From Tropicibacter alexandrii (GTDB lineage Bacteria; Pseudomonadota; Alphaproteobacteria; Rhodobacterales; Rhodobacteraceae): a stretch of 64,000 nt of DNA. The notes below the pieces were generated by a model, which was not told where the DNA came from, searched no databases, and was given only the letters and a program-made list of their open reading frames with translations. Every line of letters begins with the position of its first letter. The first letter of the stretch is position 1. The stretch spans positions 124,001 through 188,000 of the forward strand of contig NZ_RCTZ02000005.1 in NCBI RefSeq assembly GCF_003667315.2, written 5' to 3'. Made by a program: the position numbers and the translations under genes. Below are positions 40,175 to 51,004 of this stretch, one piece after another.

Positions 40175-40465
40175 ATGTCTTTAAATCCCGAAAAGAAGGT
40201 ACATTGCGGGCAGCACGGTCCTGCGCAGCCTGCCTATGCCTGTTCTCATTGTATTGCGTCTCTTCGTGATGGTGTCCCGAGGGGGCTGGCTTTCGTGCGG
40301 GACGAAGACAATCAGTTCAACGGCTGGTGCGCGGCATGTGACGATTTTCTCATGGCCCATGGCGGCGAATGGGACGATGTGACCGAGGATCATGCTCAAA
40401 TCGGCCTGCTTTGCGAGCATTGCTTTGAACGCCTGATTTCGATGAACCATCCGGACCGCGGCTAG
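40175..40465 (+). CDS. Small Cys-rich, probably zinc-binding protein
   Basis: A 96-residue protein with seven or eight possible metal ligands: Cys11, Cys23-x2-Cys26, Cys52-x2-Cys55 and Cys80-x2-Cys83, plus His14. Three CxxC knuckles suggest two zinc ribbons. The surrounding sequence (FNGWCAACDDFLMAHGGEWDD) gives no known family. It lies alone between terminators, so it is its own transcript. Role unknown; codon use is slightly less GC-rich than its neighbours. Confidence 0.75.
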   Translation: MSLNPEKKVHCGQHGPAQPAYACSHCIASLRDGVPRGLAFVRDEDNQFNGWCAACDDFLMAHGGEWDDVTEDHAQIGLLCEHCFERLISMNHPDRG

Positions 40466-40477
40466 GCGGCAGGAATC

Positions 40478-40507
40478 GAAAAGGTCTCTGCGGGGCCTTT
40501 TTCGTTT
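40478..40507 (+). terminator. Rho-independent terminator of the Cys-rich gene
   Basis: AAAAGGTCTC-TGC-GGGGCCTTTT with G-U pairs followed by TTCGTTTT, just after the stop. Confidence 0.75.
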
Positions 40508-40579
40508 TGGATGCTGAATGGCGTATTGACCTCTGCAAGTAGGGCGAATTGACTTGCCGCAGTCGACCGGGTGGGTTTC

Positions 40580-41119
40580 ATGGATATTTTCGCGCTTTTG
40601 GATCTGCTGCATGACCGATATGTGGCGGAATACGAAAGCGCCTATCATGAGATGCTCGGCCAGTATGAGGATGTCGCGCCGGAACTGTCCTTCGAGATAT
40701 CCGGAGGAGTTTACAAGCGCCTCTACACGGTTGATTTCTTTCGGAGAAAGGGCGAGGACATGGGTGTCATCGAGGTGATGCCCAGCCAATCGGCCTTCTC
40801 TGGTGACGCGGTGGTTCGCTACAACGACATGACGATCACCTTCGGGTCCGTGACTTGGGATGCGATGCGCATTGAACCGCACCCGGTGCCCGCAGAGTTG
40901 GTGGGGCTTGAGGCGTGGTTCGACCATTGGACCGATCTGGATGCCACGCGGCGCACCGAGGGAGAGGTTACGGGCAAGGTCATCCACTCGCTTGGCATCT
41001 ACGACGGTGCGATCGAGCTGGATTTCGGCACCGCGCCGGTTCAGGCGGCGATCGAGTTTCTGGACCTGCTCCGCGACAGCGGGGTCGAGGAGGTCCGGGT
41101 TTCCAGTAGCCGACAGTAG
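40580..41119 (+). CDS. Hypothetical protein
   Basis: A 179-residue soluble protein with no recognised family. It starts at ATG 40580 (a GTG three codons earlier is possible) and reads as a mixed alpha/beta domain: LLDLLHDRYVAEYESAYHEM, VIEVMPSQSAFSGDAVVRY, FGSVTWDAMRIEPHPVP, then a last strand-helix. The Asp/Glu content is high. Weak ribosome binding site (GGGTGGG). No partner gene is obvious. Confidence 0.65.
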   Translation: MDIFALLDLLHDRYVAEYESAYHEMLGQYEDVAPELSFEISGGVYKRLYTVDFFRRKGEDMGVIEVMPSQSAFSGDAVVRYNDMTITFGSVTWDAMRIEPHPVPAELVGLEAWFDHWTDLDATRRTEGEVTGKVIHSLGIYDGAIELDFGTAPVQAAIEFLDLLRDSGVEEVRVSSSRQ

Positions 41120-41258
41120 GGTATTCCAGCGTCGGGGGCCTAGCGCCTGATGTGGGCTCATCAGCCAATTTGCCGCGAGGCTCAAGGGCCGCTAGGAGCC
41201 TCGACTTCCCCGTGATTTTCATTGCAACCATGCCCGGCTTCGCGGAAGATCGCGGGTC

Positions 41259-42059
41259 ATGAAAATCATGTGTTTGAACGGTTGGGGCGGCAAGCTTCAT
41301 GACGTGATGCTGCCCTATCTGGCCGCAACCGCACCCGATATTCTGTGCCTTCAGGAGGTCATCCATAGCCCCTTGTCCGAAAAGGATTGGCTGACCTATC
41401 GCGACGGCGATCATGTCCTGCCGCAACGCGCAAACCTCTTTCGCGACGTCACCGCGGCGCTGCCGGATCATGTTGCGATCTTCTGTCCTGCGGCGCAGGG
41501 CGTGCTGTGGGACGGCGACGTGTCGATCCCGTCGCAATGGGGCTTGGCAACCTTTGTGCATCGCGCGCTCCCGATCATCGGACAGGTTCAGGGCTTCGTT
41601 CACAAGGACTACTCCCCTGTCGGTTTTGGCGATCACCCACGCTCGCGCAGCGCCCATGGCGTGCGGGTCTGGGATTATCACGCGGACCGCGCCGTGAGCG
41701 TGACGCACATGCACGGGCTGCGTGATCTGGCAGGCAAGATGGACACGCCCGAGCGTGCAGAACAGGCGCACAGGCTGCGCGATCTCTCAAGCCAATTGGC
41801 ACAGCCCGGCGACCTCAGGGTGATCTGCGGCGATTTCAACGTCGAGCCGACCAGCGAAACGCTGTCGATCCTCGCCGATGCCGGATTGGTCGAACTCGTG
41901 ACGGCCTATGGATTCAGCGGGACCCGCAACTCGCATTACACCAAGCCAGGGCGATTTGCCGACTATATGCTGATCGACGACAAGGATGCCGTGAAGGGTT
42001 TCGACGTCGTCTACGAGACCGAAGTCTCGGACCACTGTCCGATCCTTCTTGAGGTTTAG
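41259..42059 (+). CDS. Endonuclease/exonuclease/phosphatase family protein
   Basis: A 266-residue enzyme of the metal-dependent EEP fold. Motifs in order: MCLNGWGG (start strand), LQEV (metal-binding Glu), GDFNVEP (catalytic Asp/Asn) and SDHCPILLEV at the C-terminus. It could be a nuclease or a lipid/sugar phosphatase. No signal peptide, so probably cytoplasmic. Not clearly linked to the surrounding genes. Confidence 0.85.
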   Translation: MKIMCLNGWGGKLHDVMLPYLAATAPDILCLQEVIHSPLSEKDWLTYRDGDHVLPQRANLFRDVTAALPDHVAIFCPAAQGVLWDGDVSIPSQWGLATFVHRALPIIGQVQGFVHKDYSPVGFGDHPRSRSAHGVRVWDYHADRAVSVTHMHGLRDLAGKMDTPERAEQAHRLRDLSSQLAQPGDLRVICGDFNVEPTSETLSILADAGLVELVTAYGFSGTRNSHYTKPGRFADYMLIDDKDAVKGFDVVYETEVSDHCPILLEV

Positions 42060-42239
42060 CGCCCTCCGGGAACGGTCTTTCTTTCACAGCGGCGGAGTGT
42101 CGGGCAAGTTGGCGCATCCGCCATCGGCCCCTGTCTTTTGTTCTCTGCGTGCTTCTGACAGGCAAGGAATTCTTTACTTGGCGGAAGGCCGCGCGGGGCG
42201 TAGCCTGACAGGCAACAATTTGCCAACGGGGACATTTCC

Positions 42240-44450
42240 ATGAGACCGCTTCTGATTGCCCTCACCCTGCTTGCCAGTACCACCGTGTTCAGCGCAGCCC
42301 ACGCCCAAGGCCCCGCCGAGTTCGACCCGAGCGACTTTGGCAAGATCGTCATCCAACCGCGTCAGGCGGCGGGCGGCGCGGGGGGCTTCGTGCTGGAGCA
42401 GGCCTTTGGCGACTACCAGAACGAGCCTATCATCGAATATGGCGAGAACTCCCCGGCGGTGCGGCTGGGGCGGCCCATCGGGCGGCTCGACATGCTGTTC
42501 TCGAACGGCAAGACCGGGTTCTGCACCGCCTTCATCGTCGACGACCAGCACATCCTGACCAATCACCACTGCGTGCCGGGCATGGATGGCGACCCCTCGG
42601 GCAAGGATAGCGGTGTGCAGGCGGCGCAGTTGGTCATGGGCTTCATCAAGCCGGGCCGCTCCGAGGGCGTCGACCGCTACACCGTCAGCCCGCAGATCGT
42701 CGAGACCTCGCGCGAGCTGGATTATTCGGTGCTTCGGGTCTTTGGCAATCCGTCGACCAAATACGGCAAGCTGGAACTGGCCGAGGAAAACCCCGAGGAT
42801 GCGGAATTCCTGTGGATCATCGGCCATCCGCAGGGCCAAGCGCAGCATATCAGCCGCGAGGGTTGCGCCGCCGCCAGCCCCGCGATCTCGGACGAGGGCA
42901 AGCTGGTCCATACCTGTGACACGCTGGGCGGCAATTCCGGCTCGCCCGTGCTGCGCATCACCGACAAGCGGGTGATCGGCCTGCACCATGCGGGCGACAG
43001 CCGCACCGGCTTCAACATGGCGATCCCGATGACGCGGATCATCCCCCAGTCAAAGGTGCTGAAGGCCGCCGTTGGCCCCCATGCCGAAGGCCAGCAAGTG
43101 GCCGCCGCGCCGGTACCGCAACCGAAACCGAAGCCGGTCGAACCTGCCGCCGTGCCCGATCCGGAACCCGTGCCCACCGCCGCCGCGCCCAAGGCCGCCC
43201 CGGCGGGCAACCAGTGCTCGGCGCTCTGGTCCGAGGCCAAGCTTCTGGGCTGCGCCGGATACGAGGCCTATGTCGACGAGTGCGGCGACCACACCTTTGC
43301 GTCCATGGCGCGTCGGGTGATCCAGCGCGAATGCTCCATTCCCACGGTCGCGCCCGCCGATGGCGATACCAAAGTCCTGACGGTCAAGGCCAATGGCGGC
43401 GGCGATTTCGACACGCTGGCCGCAGCCGTGGCGCGGGCCGAGCCGGGCAGCCGGATCGAGGTCTATCCGGGCACCTATACCCAAGGCATCGATGTCAGCA
43501 AACCGCTCGACATCATCGGTGTCGGCAACATGTCCGACATCATCCTCGCGGTTGCGAATGACAATGCCATCGAGTGGACGGCCCCCTCGGGGCGGATTTC
43601 CGGGCTGACGGTGCGCCAGACCGGGGGCAAGTATTTCGGCGTGCATATCGCCGGTGGCAACGTGGTGATCGAGGACAGCGACTTTACCGCCGCCGAACTG
43701 GCCGTGATTGCCATTCGCGGCAACGAGGGCGCGACCATCCGCAGGTCCACCATCCATGACGGCGCGCAGGGCGGGATATTCGTATTTGAAAACGGCAAGG
43801 CGCTGATCGAGGACAACACCATCTTCGGCAACGGGTTGGGCGGGATCGAGATCAAGGAAGGCGCGGCCCCCACCGTGCGCGGCAACACCATCCGCGATGG
43901 CAACGGGTCGGGCATCTTCGTCAACGTGGATGGCTCGGGCATCATCGAGAACAACACCGTGTTCAACAATGCCCTTGCCGGGATCGAGGTCAAATCCGCC
44001 TATGACGTGATCCTGCGCGGCAACGTGGTGCGCAATGGCCAGCAGGGCGGGATCATGCTGTCGGACGGATCGACCGGGCGGGTCGAGAACAACACCGTCT
44101 ACGGCAACGCCTTTTCGGGGCTTGAGATCAAGTCCGACGCCAACCCGATGGTCACGGGCAACGAATTCCGAGACGGTCAGCAAAGCGCGATCTACATCCA
44201 CGAAGGCGGGCGTGGCGTGCTTGAGAACAACTCGATCCACCACAATGCCTTCTACGGCATGTCGGTGCGGGGCGACTCGAACCCGATCGTGCGCGCCAAC
44301 ACCTTTTCGGACAATGTCTACGAGGCGATCCGCGTGCGCGAAGGGGCAGGCGGCACCTATGAAAACAACGACATGTCCGGCAATGGCGCGGGGGCTTTCC
44401 TGATCGAGGCGGATGCTGGCAACGTGATCCGCCGCGGCAATATCGAGTGA
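42240..44450 (+). CDS. Secreted trypsin-like serine protease fused to a right-handed beta-helix
   Basis: A 736-residue exported protein. Signal peptide residues 1-22 (ALTLLASTTVFSAAHAQ). A chymotrypsin/V8-fold protease follows with an intact triad: His110 in TNHHC, Asp161 in ELDYSVLR and Ser233 in GNSGSP. A Pro/Ala/Lys-rich linker (about 285-320) leads through a Cys-containing segment to the C-terminal half (about 385-735), a run of roughly 22-residue parallel beta-helix turns (GGIFVFENGKALIEDNTIFGN and relatives), as in pectate-lyase or NosD-type proteins. The helix may bind surface polysaccharide and place the protease there. GGGGACA precedes the ATG. A strong terminator follows. Confidence 0.87.
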   Translation: MRPLLIALTLLASTTVFSAAHAQGPAEFDPSDFGKIVIQPRQAAGGAGGFVLEQAFGDYQNEPIIEYGENSPAVRLGRPIGRLDMLFSNGKTGFCTAFIVDDQHILTNHHCVPGMDGDPSGKDSGVQAAQLVMGFIKPGRSEGVDRYTVSPQIVETSRELDYSVLRVFGNPSTKYGKLELAEENPEDAEFLWIIGHPQGQAQHISREGCAAASPAISDEGKLVHTCDTLGGNSGSPVLRITDKRVIGLHHAGDSRTGFNMAIPMTRIIPQSKVLKAAVGPHAEGQQVAAAPVPQPKPKPVEPAAVPDPEPVPTAAAPKAAPAGNQCSALWSEAKLLGCAGYEAYVDECGDHTFASMARRVIQRECSIPTVAPADGDTKVLTVKANGGGDFDTLAAAVARAEPGSRIEVYPGTYTQGIDVSKPLDIIGVGNMSDIILAVANDNAIEWTAPSGRISGLTVRQTGGKYFGVHIAGGNVVIEDSDFTAAELAVIAIRGNEGATIRRSTIHDGAQGGIFVFENGKALIEDNTIFGNGLGGIEIKEGAAPTVRGNTIRDGNGSGIFVNVDGSGIIENNTVFNNALAGIEVKSAYDVILRGNVVRNGQQGGIMLSDGSTGRVENNTVYGNAFSGLEIKSDANPMVTGNEFRDGQQSAIYIHEGGRGVLENNSIHHNAFYGMSVRGDSNPIVRANTFSDNVYEAIRVREGAGGTYENNDMSGNGAGAFLIEADAGNVIRRGNIE

Positions 44451-44475
44451 CCCTGCAAGCCGTGTGAGGCGTGTG

Positions 44476-44503
44476 CGCCGCCCCGGTTGGGGCGGCGTCT
44501 TTT
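44476..44503 (+). terminator. Rho-independent terminator of the protease gene
   Basis: Perfect nine-base stem CGCCGCCCC-GGTT-GGGGCGGCG followed by TCTTTT. Confidence 0.88.
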
Positions 44504-44592
44504 CATCCGGGCGCGCGCTTTGCCCTTGCATTTCGGCGCGCGATGCGGTTCCAACCGCCCAAGCGAAATGCCACAGACAAAGGGGTCGGATC

Positions 44593-44823
44593 ATGAAAGT
44601 TCGCGTGCATGTGATGCTGAAACAGGGCGTTCTGGATCCGCAGGGCGAAGCGGTGCGCCACGCGTTGGGGGCCCTTGGCTTTGACGGCGTGTCCGGTGTG
44701 CGGCAGGGCAAGGTGATCGAACTGGAACTCGCCGATGGCACCTCGGACGAGACGATCACCGAGATGTGCGAAAAGCTGCTCGCGAATACCGTCATCGAAA
44801 GCTACCGGTTCGAGACGATTTGA
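44593..44823 (+). CDS. purS: Phosphoribosylformylglycinamidine synthase subunit PurS
   Basis: A 76-residue PurS, the small bridging subunit that couples the glutaminase PurQ to PurL in FGAM synthesis. KVRVHVMLKQGVLDPQGEAV and FDGVSGVRQGKVIELEL are signatures; it ends with VIESYRFE. Here it is cut off from purC by the protease and other genes and from purQ by a chemoreceptor, while in relatives the three are usually adjacent. Confidence 0.95.
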   Translation: MKVRVHVMLKQGVLDPQGEAVRHALGALGFDGVSGVRQGKVIELELADGTSDETITEMCEKLLANTVIESYRFETI

Positions 44824-44931
44824 ACCTTTTTCGTCTCAAATCCAAGGTTTGATCTGGCCGGGCGTTAACATCTTGGCAGAGGTCGGGATGGCATCCTGAC
44901 GGGCGATGAACTTCGCTCTTCGGGGGGCTCG

Positions 44932-46887
44932 ATGCCAAATTTCGGAAAATCCTTGAAAGTCGTCCTTGCGGTCGGCTTTTCCACCTTGCTGCTGCTGGCT
45001 TGCGGCGGCCTTTTCGTTGCCTTTGACATGCAAAGCCGGCAAAGCGCGAGCGATGCCGCCCAAGAACGCCAGATGGCATCGCTGCGGGTGCTGATCAGCA
45101 GCTTTGCCAATGAATTCGATGGAATCGAGATGGAACTGGACAGCGACGGCGACGTGTCCGCCGCGCGCTGGCCGGAGCTTGTCGTGCCTGACAGCCACGA
45201 ACTGATCGACAGGGTCGGGCAGATCTCTGGCGAGACGGCGACGCTGTTTGCCTGGGTGCCCGAAGAGGGCGATTTCATCCGGCGCACGACCAATATCGTC
45301 AAGCCCGATGGCAGCCGCGCGGTGGGGACATGGCTGGGCAAGGAAAACCCGGTCCATGCCGCGATGCTGCGCCGCGAAACCTTCAAGGGAAAGGCGATGA
45401 TTCTTGGCAAGTCCTATTACACGATCTACCAGCCGATCCTGAACGCCAGCAACGAGGTCGTCGGCATCTTCTACGTCGGTGTCAGCCGTGCGGCGATTGA
45501 TGCGCAGGTCATGCAACGGCTCAAGCTGGGCCTCGCCGCGACTGCCGTGGCCACCTTGCTGGGCGTCTTGGGGGCGATGCTGTTGCTGAACCGCGGCTTG
45601 CGGCCGCTGACCGACATCTCGGCCCGTCTCAAGGACATGGCCGAGGGGGACCTGACGGCAGAGGTGCCGCACAAGGACCGCCCCGATGCGCTGGGAGCGG
45701 CGGCACAGACCGTCGAGACCTTCCGCGAGCAATTGGCGCAGGCCAAGGCTGGCGAAGCCGAGGGCGAGCGCAAGGCCGCGGAACAGGCCCGCGTCGTCAC
45801 CGCGCTGCGCAAGGGGCTGGAAGCCATCGCCGAGCGCAACCTTGCCGTGCGGATCGAAGGCGCGCCCTTCCCGGCGGAGTATCAGGCGCTGCGCGACGAC
45901 TTCGACGCTGGTGTCGACAGCCTTGCGAAGGCCCTCGCCGAGGCGGACGGGGTAGCGCTTGGCGTGCGCAATGCCGCCAACGAGATCGGCACCACCTCGG
46001 ATGACCTCGCACGGCGCGTGGAAATGCAGGCCGGGACGCTGATGCAATCGGCCGAGGCGCTGAATCAGGTCACCGCCAGCAGCCGCGAGATTGCCGGCAA
46101 TGTCGAGGAGGCGGATCGCCTTGCCATGACCTCGCGCCAGCTTTCGGATGAAAGCGGGCAGGTGGTGCGCCGCGCCATCGAGGCAATCAACCGGATCGAG
46201 GCGACCTCGGACAAGATCAACCAGATCATCTCGGCGATCGACGACATCGCCTTCCAGACCAACCTTCTGGCCCTGAATGCCGGGGTCGAGGCGGCGCGCG
46301 CCGGCGAGGCGGGCAAGGGCTTTGCCGTCGTCGCCTCCGAGGTGCGCAGTCTTGCCCAGACCGCCGCGCAATCGGCGCAAGAGATCAAGACATTGATCCT
46401 GTCCTCGTCCGAAGAGGTGCGCGAGGGCAGCGAGTTGGTGCAAAAGACCGGCGCGTCGCTGGACGAGGTGCAAAAACAGGTGGCGGAACTGGGCAGCCTG
46501 ATCACCAATATCGCCGGATCGGTGCGCAGCCAGACCGACAGCTTGGGCGAGATCAATGACGGTGTGCAGCGGCTCGAAGGCGCAACGCAGGAAAACGCGG
46601 CAATCGTCGAGCAACTGAACGCGGCCGGGCAGAGCCTCAACATCGAGGCCGAAAGGCTCGCGGATACGCTGGGCGCCTTTGCCCATGGCCGTTCTGTCAC
46701 GGCTGGCATCGAGGTTGCCACGGACCGCAAGCCCGCAGTTCCGGCAGCGGGCAGTTGGCAAGCCGAGCGCGCGTTGGAGTGGGACGATCTGCCCGAGGCG
46801 GAACCGGTTGCGGTCAATGCGCCGGCCCGGTCGGCACCGGTACGGGCAGCGAGCAAACCCCATAACGGCAGCTGGGACGAGTTCTGA
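44932..46887 (+). CDS. Membrane methyl-accepting chemotaxis protein with C-terminal tether motif
   Basis: A 651-residue chemoreceptor. TM1 at residues about 8-32, a periplasmic Cache-like sensor up to about 195 ([36 protein letters not shown]), TM2 about 201-222, HAMP ([22 protein letters not shown]) plus a second HAMP-like coil, then the signalling tip [19 protein letters not shown] and [15 protein letters not shown]. The chain ends GSWDEF; the x-W-x-x-F end resembles the CheR/CheB-binding NWETF of E. coli receptors and is on a flexible linker. It lies between purS and purQ. Confidence 0.92.
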   Translation: MPNFGKSLKVVLAVGFSTLLLLACGGLFVAFDMQSRQSASDAAQERQMASLRVLISSFANEFDGIEMELDSDGDVSAARWPELVVPDSHELIDRVGQISGETATLFAWVPEEGDFIRRTTNIVKPDGSRAVGTWLGKENPVHAAMLRRETFKGKAMILGKSYYTIYQPILNASNEVVGIFYVGVSRAAIDAQVMQRLKLGLAATAVATLLGVLGAMLLLNRGLRPLTDISARLKDMAEGDLTAEVPHKDRPDALGAAAQTVETFREQLAQAKAGEAEGERKAAEQARVVTALRKGLEAIAERNLAVRIEGAPFPAEYQALRDDFDAGVDSLAKALAEADGVALGVRNAANEIGTTSDDLARRVEMQAGTLMQSAEALNQVTASSREIAGNVEEADRLAMTSRQLSDESGQVVRRAIEAINRIEATSDKINQIISAIDDIAFQTNLLALNAGVEAARAGEAGKGFAVVASEVRSLAQTAAQSAQEIKTLILSSSEEVREGSELVQKTGASLDEVQKQVAELGSLITNIAGSVRSQTDSLGEINDGVQRLEGATQENAAIVEQLNAAGQSLNIEAERLADTLGAFAHGRSVTAGIEVATDRKPAVPAAGSWQAERALEWDDLPEAEPVAVNAPARSAPVRAASKPHNGSWDEF

Positions 46888-47026
46888 GGCCCAAGAGACA
46901 GCTGCTTGCCCGGACTGTCAAACCGGGCAAGCTGTGCTAAAAGCCGCGCGAAGGGGGCGATTCTGCGGATATCGCCCCGGCGCGGACCGATCGGCCCGCT
47001 ACGCATTCGGTGAGAAAGGAACGCCC

Positions 47027-47695
47027 ATGAAAGCCGCCGTCATCGTCTTCCCCGGGTCCAATTGCGACCGTGACATGGCCCGCGCCTTTGCGCAGGCGGG
47101 GCTTGAGGTCGAGATGGTCTGGCACAAGGACACGGCGCTGCCTGCGGGCGTGGACATCGTCGGTGTTCCGGGCGGGTTTTCGTTTGGCGACTATCTGCGC
47201 TGCGGGGCGATTGCCGCCAACGCGCCCATCTGCGCCGAGGTCAAGGCCCATGCGGACCGGGGTGGCTATGTGCTGGGGGTCTGCAACGGGTTTCAGGTTC
47301 TGACCGAAACCGGCCTTTTGCCCGGTGCGCTGCTGCGCAATGCCGGTCTGAAATACATCTGCCGCACCATCGGTCTGCGGACCGAGGCTGCCGACAGCGT
47401 CTATACCCAAGGCTATGGCGCCGGCACCGAGATCGCGCTGCCGATCGCCCACCACGACGGCAACTACTTTGCCGATGACGCAACGCTTGACGCGCTCGAG
47501 GGCGAGGGCCGCGTCGCCTTCCGCTATACCGACAACCCGAACGGCTCGGCCCGCGACATCGCGGGGATTGTGTCGGCAAACAAACGGGTTCTGGGCATGA
47601 TGCCGCACCCCGAGCGTGCGTCGGAAGCCGCTCATGGCAACGAGGACGGTGCGCGTCTTTTCGCCCATCTGACCTCGGCGCTGGCTACGGCCTGA
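47027..47695 (+). CDS. purQ: Phosphoribosylformylglycinamidine synthase subunit PurQ
   Basis: A 222-residue class I glutamine amidotransferase that feeds ammonia to PurL. Nucleophile Cys86 in [10 protein letters not shown] and the His/Glu pair in [19 protein letters not shown] at the N-terminus is the oxyanion side. AAAGGA lies upstream of the ATG. Followed after 37 bases by dctB. Confidence 0.97.
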   Translation: MKAAVIVFPGSNCDRDMARAFAQAGLEVEMVWHKDTALPAGVDIVGVPGGFSFGDYLRCGAIAANAPICAEVKAHADRGGYVLGVCNGFQVLTETGLLPGALLRNAGLKYICRTIGLRTEAADSVYTQGYGAGTEIALPIAHHDGNYFADDATLDALEGEGRVAFRYTDNPNGSARDIAGIVSANKRVLGMMPHPERASEAAHGNEDGARLFAHLTSALATA

Positions 47696-47732
47696 CTTGA
47701 GAAGGCGTGGCGCGGGAACTATCCTGCTCCAC

Positions 47733-49493
47733 ATGGCCCGGCTCCCGTCCCTTTCCAACACTCGGCGTTCTGCGCCCCTGTCCTTCAGGGTGCGCTTTGC
47801 CTTGGGCGTTTTGCTGGTCGCGGCCATTGCCACCGTCTGGATCACGAACCGCCTGCTGACCGACCGGTTCATCGAGACCACGCGCAACCGCGCGGAGCTG
47901 CGGCTTGCGCTTTATTCCGGCAACCTCGTCTCCGAACTGCGCCGCAACGCCATCGTGCCGCAATTGCTGGCACGCGACCCGGCCTTGATCGGGGCGCTGA
48001 ACTCGGCCGATTATGCCCAAAGCTCGCAGCGGTTGATCTCTTTCGTGGACGAAATCGGCGCGGCCTCGCTGATGCTGCTGGACCGCGAAGGGCGGACCGT
48101 CGCCGCGACAGATCGCAACCGGCTGGGCGAAAACCACCGCACCGCCGCCTATTTCGTCGATGCGCTGCGGTCCAACACCACCGTCTTCACCACCATCGAA
48201 CGCGAGGCGGGCGGCTATCGCTTCGTCTATTCGCGCCGCATGGAAAGCGTCGGCGAAACCGTCGGCGTGATCGCGGTCGAGGTCGATCTGGCGAAATTCG
48301 AACGCGCCTGGGCCGGGATTTCCGACGCGGTGATGGTGACGGATAGCGAAGGCCGGATCATCCTTGCGACCGAGCCGCGCTGGCGCGGGCTGACCGTCGA
48401 CGGCGCCTTGGCCCGTCAACCCGCCGACGGTGCGATCGAACGTGCCATTCGCGCCACCGCCGACTGGACCGCGCAAGAGGCCGACGCCTATGTCAAGGGC
48501 GAGGGCGTGATGAAGATCGAGGGACGCATTCCGTTTCGCGGCTGGTCGCTGATCACTTTCACCACCTATGCGAGCGTGCGGGAACGGGTGAACGCGGTCT
48601 TGGCGCTGGAGATCATGGGCTTTGCCATCCTCGCCGCGCTGGCGTTCTACACGTTGTCGCGCAAGACCGCGCTGCGCATGGCGCTGTTCCAGCGCGACGC
48701 CACCGAATTGCGCGCCCTGAACGCCCGCCTGCAACGCGAGATTTCCGAGCGCGAAAAGGTGCAGAAGAACCTCGCCGTTGCCGAACAAAGCCTTGCGCAA
48801 AGCTCGAAACTGGCCGCGCTTGGCGAGATGTCGGCGGCGGTCAGCCACGAGTTGAACCAGCCCTTGGCGGCGATGAAGACCTATCTTGCGGGCGCGCGCC
48901 TATTGCTGAGCCGCAACCGCCCCGACGAGGCGCTCAGCGCCTTTCACCGCATCGACGACCTGATCGAGCGCATGGGCGCGATCACCCGTCAGTTGAAATC
49001 CTATGCCCGGAAAGGGCAGGAACAGTTCAGCCCGGTGGACATGGCGGATGCGCTGGCCTCCAGCCTGTCGATGATGGAACCCCAGTTGAAATCGCGCCGA
49101 GTCAAGATCACCAAGATCCTGCCCGACGCACCTGTCCGCGTCATGGGCGACCGGATGCGGATCGAACAGGTTTTGATCAATCTCTTGCGGAACGCGCTGG
49201 ACGCCACCAAATCACAAGATGACCCACAGGTGGAGATCATCCTTGCGGCCGGGGAAACCGCCACGCTCAGCGTGCGCGACAATGGTCACGGGATCGAGGA
49301 TCTGGATTCGCTGTTCGAGCCTTTCTACACCACCAAGCAGCCCGGCGATGGTGTCGGGCTGGGTCTGGCGATTTCCTCGGGGATCGTCAGCGATCTTGGC
49401 GGGCGTCTGACGGCGCGCAATGGCGAAGATGGCGGCGCGGTATTTGAAATGCAATTGCCTGTCTTGAACGAGGCAAGCGAAGCGGCGGAGTGA
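47733..49493 (+). CDS. dctB: C4-dicarboxylate sensor histidine kinase DctB-like
   Basis: A 586-residue membrane kinase. TM1 at about residues 20-42, a double-Cache-like periplasmic domain, TM2 around 290-310, a coiled-coil linker, DHp with phospho-acceptor His372 in AAVSHELNQPLAAM, and an HATPase domain (NLLRNALDAT, DNGHGIED, GVGLGLAISSGIV). DctB senses succinate, malate or fumarate and phosphorylates DctD. The dctD gene follows ten bases later. The dct transport gene is not in this window. Confidence 0.87.
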   Translation: MARLPSLSNTRRSAPLSFRVRFALGVLLVAAIATVWITNRLLTDRFIETTRNRAELRLALYSGNLVSELRRNAIVPQLLARDPALIGALNSADYAQSSQRLISFVDEIGAASLMLLDREGRTVAATDRNRLGENHRTAAYFVDALRSNTTVFTTIEREAGGYRFVYSRRMESVGETVGVIAVEVDLAKFERAWAGISDAVMVTDSEGRIILATEPRWRGLTVDGALARQPADGAIERAIRATADWTAQEADAYVKGEGVMKIEGRIPFRGWSLITFTTYASVRERVNAVLALEIMGFAILAALAFYTLSRKTALRMALFQRDATELRALNARLQREISEREKVQKNLAVAEQSLAQSSKLAALGEMSAAVSHELNQPLAAMKTYLAGARLLLSRNRPDEALSAFHRIDDLIERMGAITRQLKSYARKGQEQFSPVDMADALASSLSMMEPQLKSRRVKITKILPDAPVRVMGDRMRIEQVLINLLRNALDATKSQDDPQVEIILAAGETATLSVRDNGHGIEDLDSLFEPFYTTKQPGDGVGLGLAISSGIVSDLGGRLTARNGEDGGAVFEMQLPVLNEASEAAE

Positions 49494-49503
49494 AAAGAGT
49501 ACG

Positions 49504-50838
<1,335 letters not shown>

Positions 50839-50885
50839 CGGCAAACGGGCAGTGACGGCGTCCGACCCGCACCATCGTCCCGGTC

Positions 50886-50945
50886 TTCTTCTGGCTGAAA
50901 ATACCGTGGGGTGAATGGCCTCAGGCCAGAGGGGCAAAGCCCATG
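50886..50945. repeat. Composite intergenic repeat, copy B (reverse orientation)
   Basis: CTTCTTCTGGCTGAAAATACCG followed by a GGGGTG box, the hairpin GGCC-TCA-GGCC and GAGGGGCAAAGCCC. Read on the other strand it lines up with the element at 26400-26465: same GGTATTTTC core, the hairpin kept by paired changes, and the C-rich box. It lies between dctD and gap. Confidence 0.7.
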
Positions 50946-50949
50946 CTTG

Positions 50950-50981
50950 AAAACGAAAAGCGCCCGGCCAAAGGCCGGGCA
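50950..50981 (-). terminator. Rho-independent terminator of gap
   Basis: Minus-strand stem GCCCGGCC-TTT-GGCCGGGC followed by GCTTTTCGTTTT, 24 bases after the gap stop. Confidence 0.88.
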
Positions 50982-51004
50982 CCGTTCGACAGATCCGCGC
51001 AAGC

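Noticed and set aside
44860-44931. CtrA box before the chemoreceptor at 44932
   Set aside because: Only a single GTTAAC half site is present; the partner half at N7 is missing. Similar lone half sites near 38.7 kb and 17.26 kb were set aside for the same reason.
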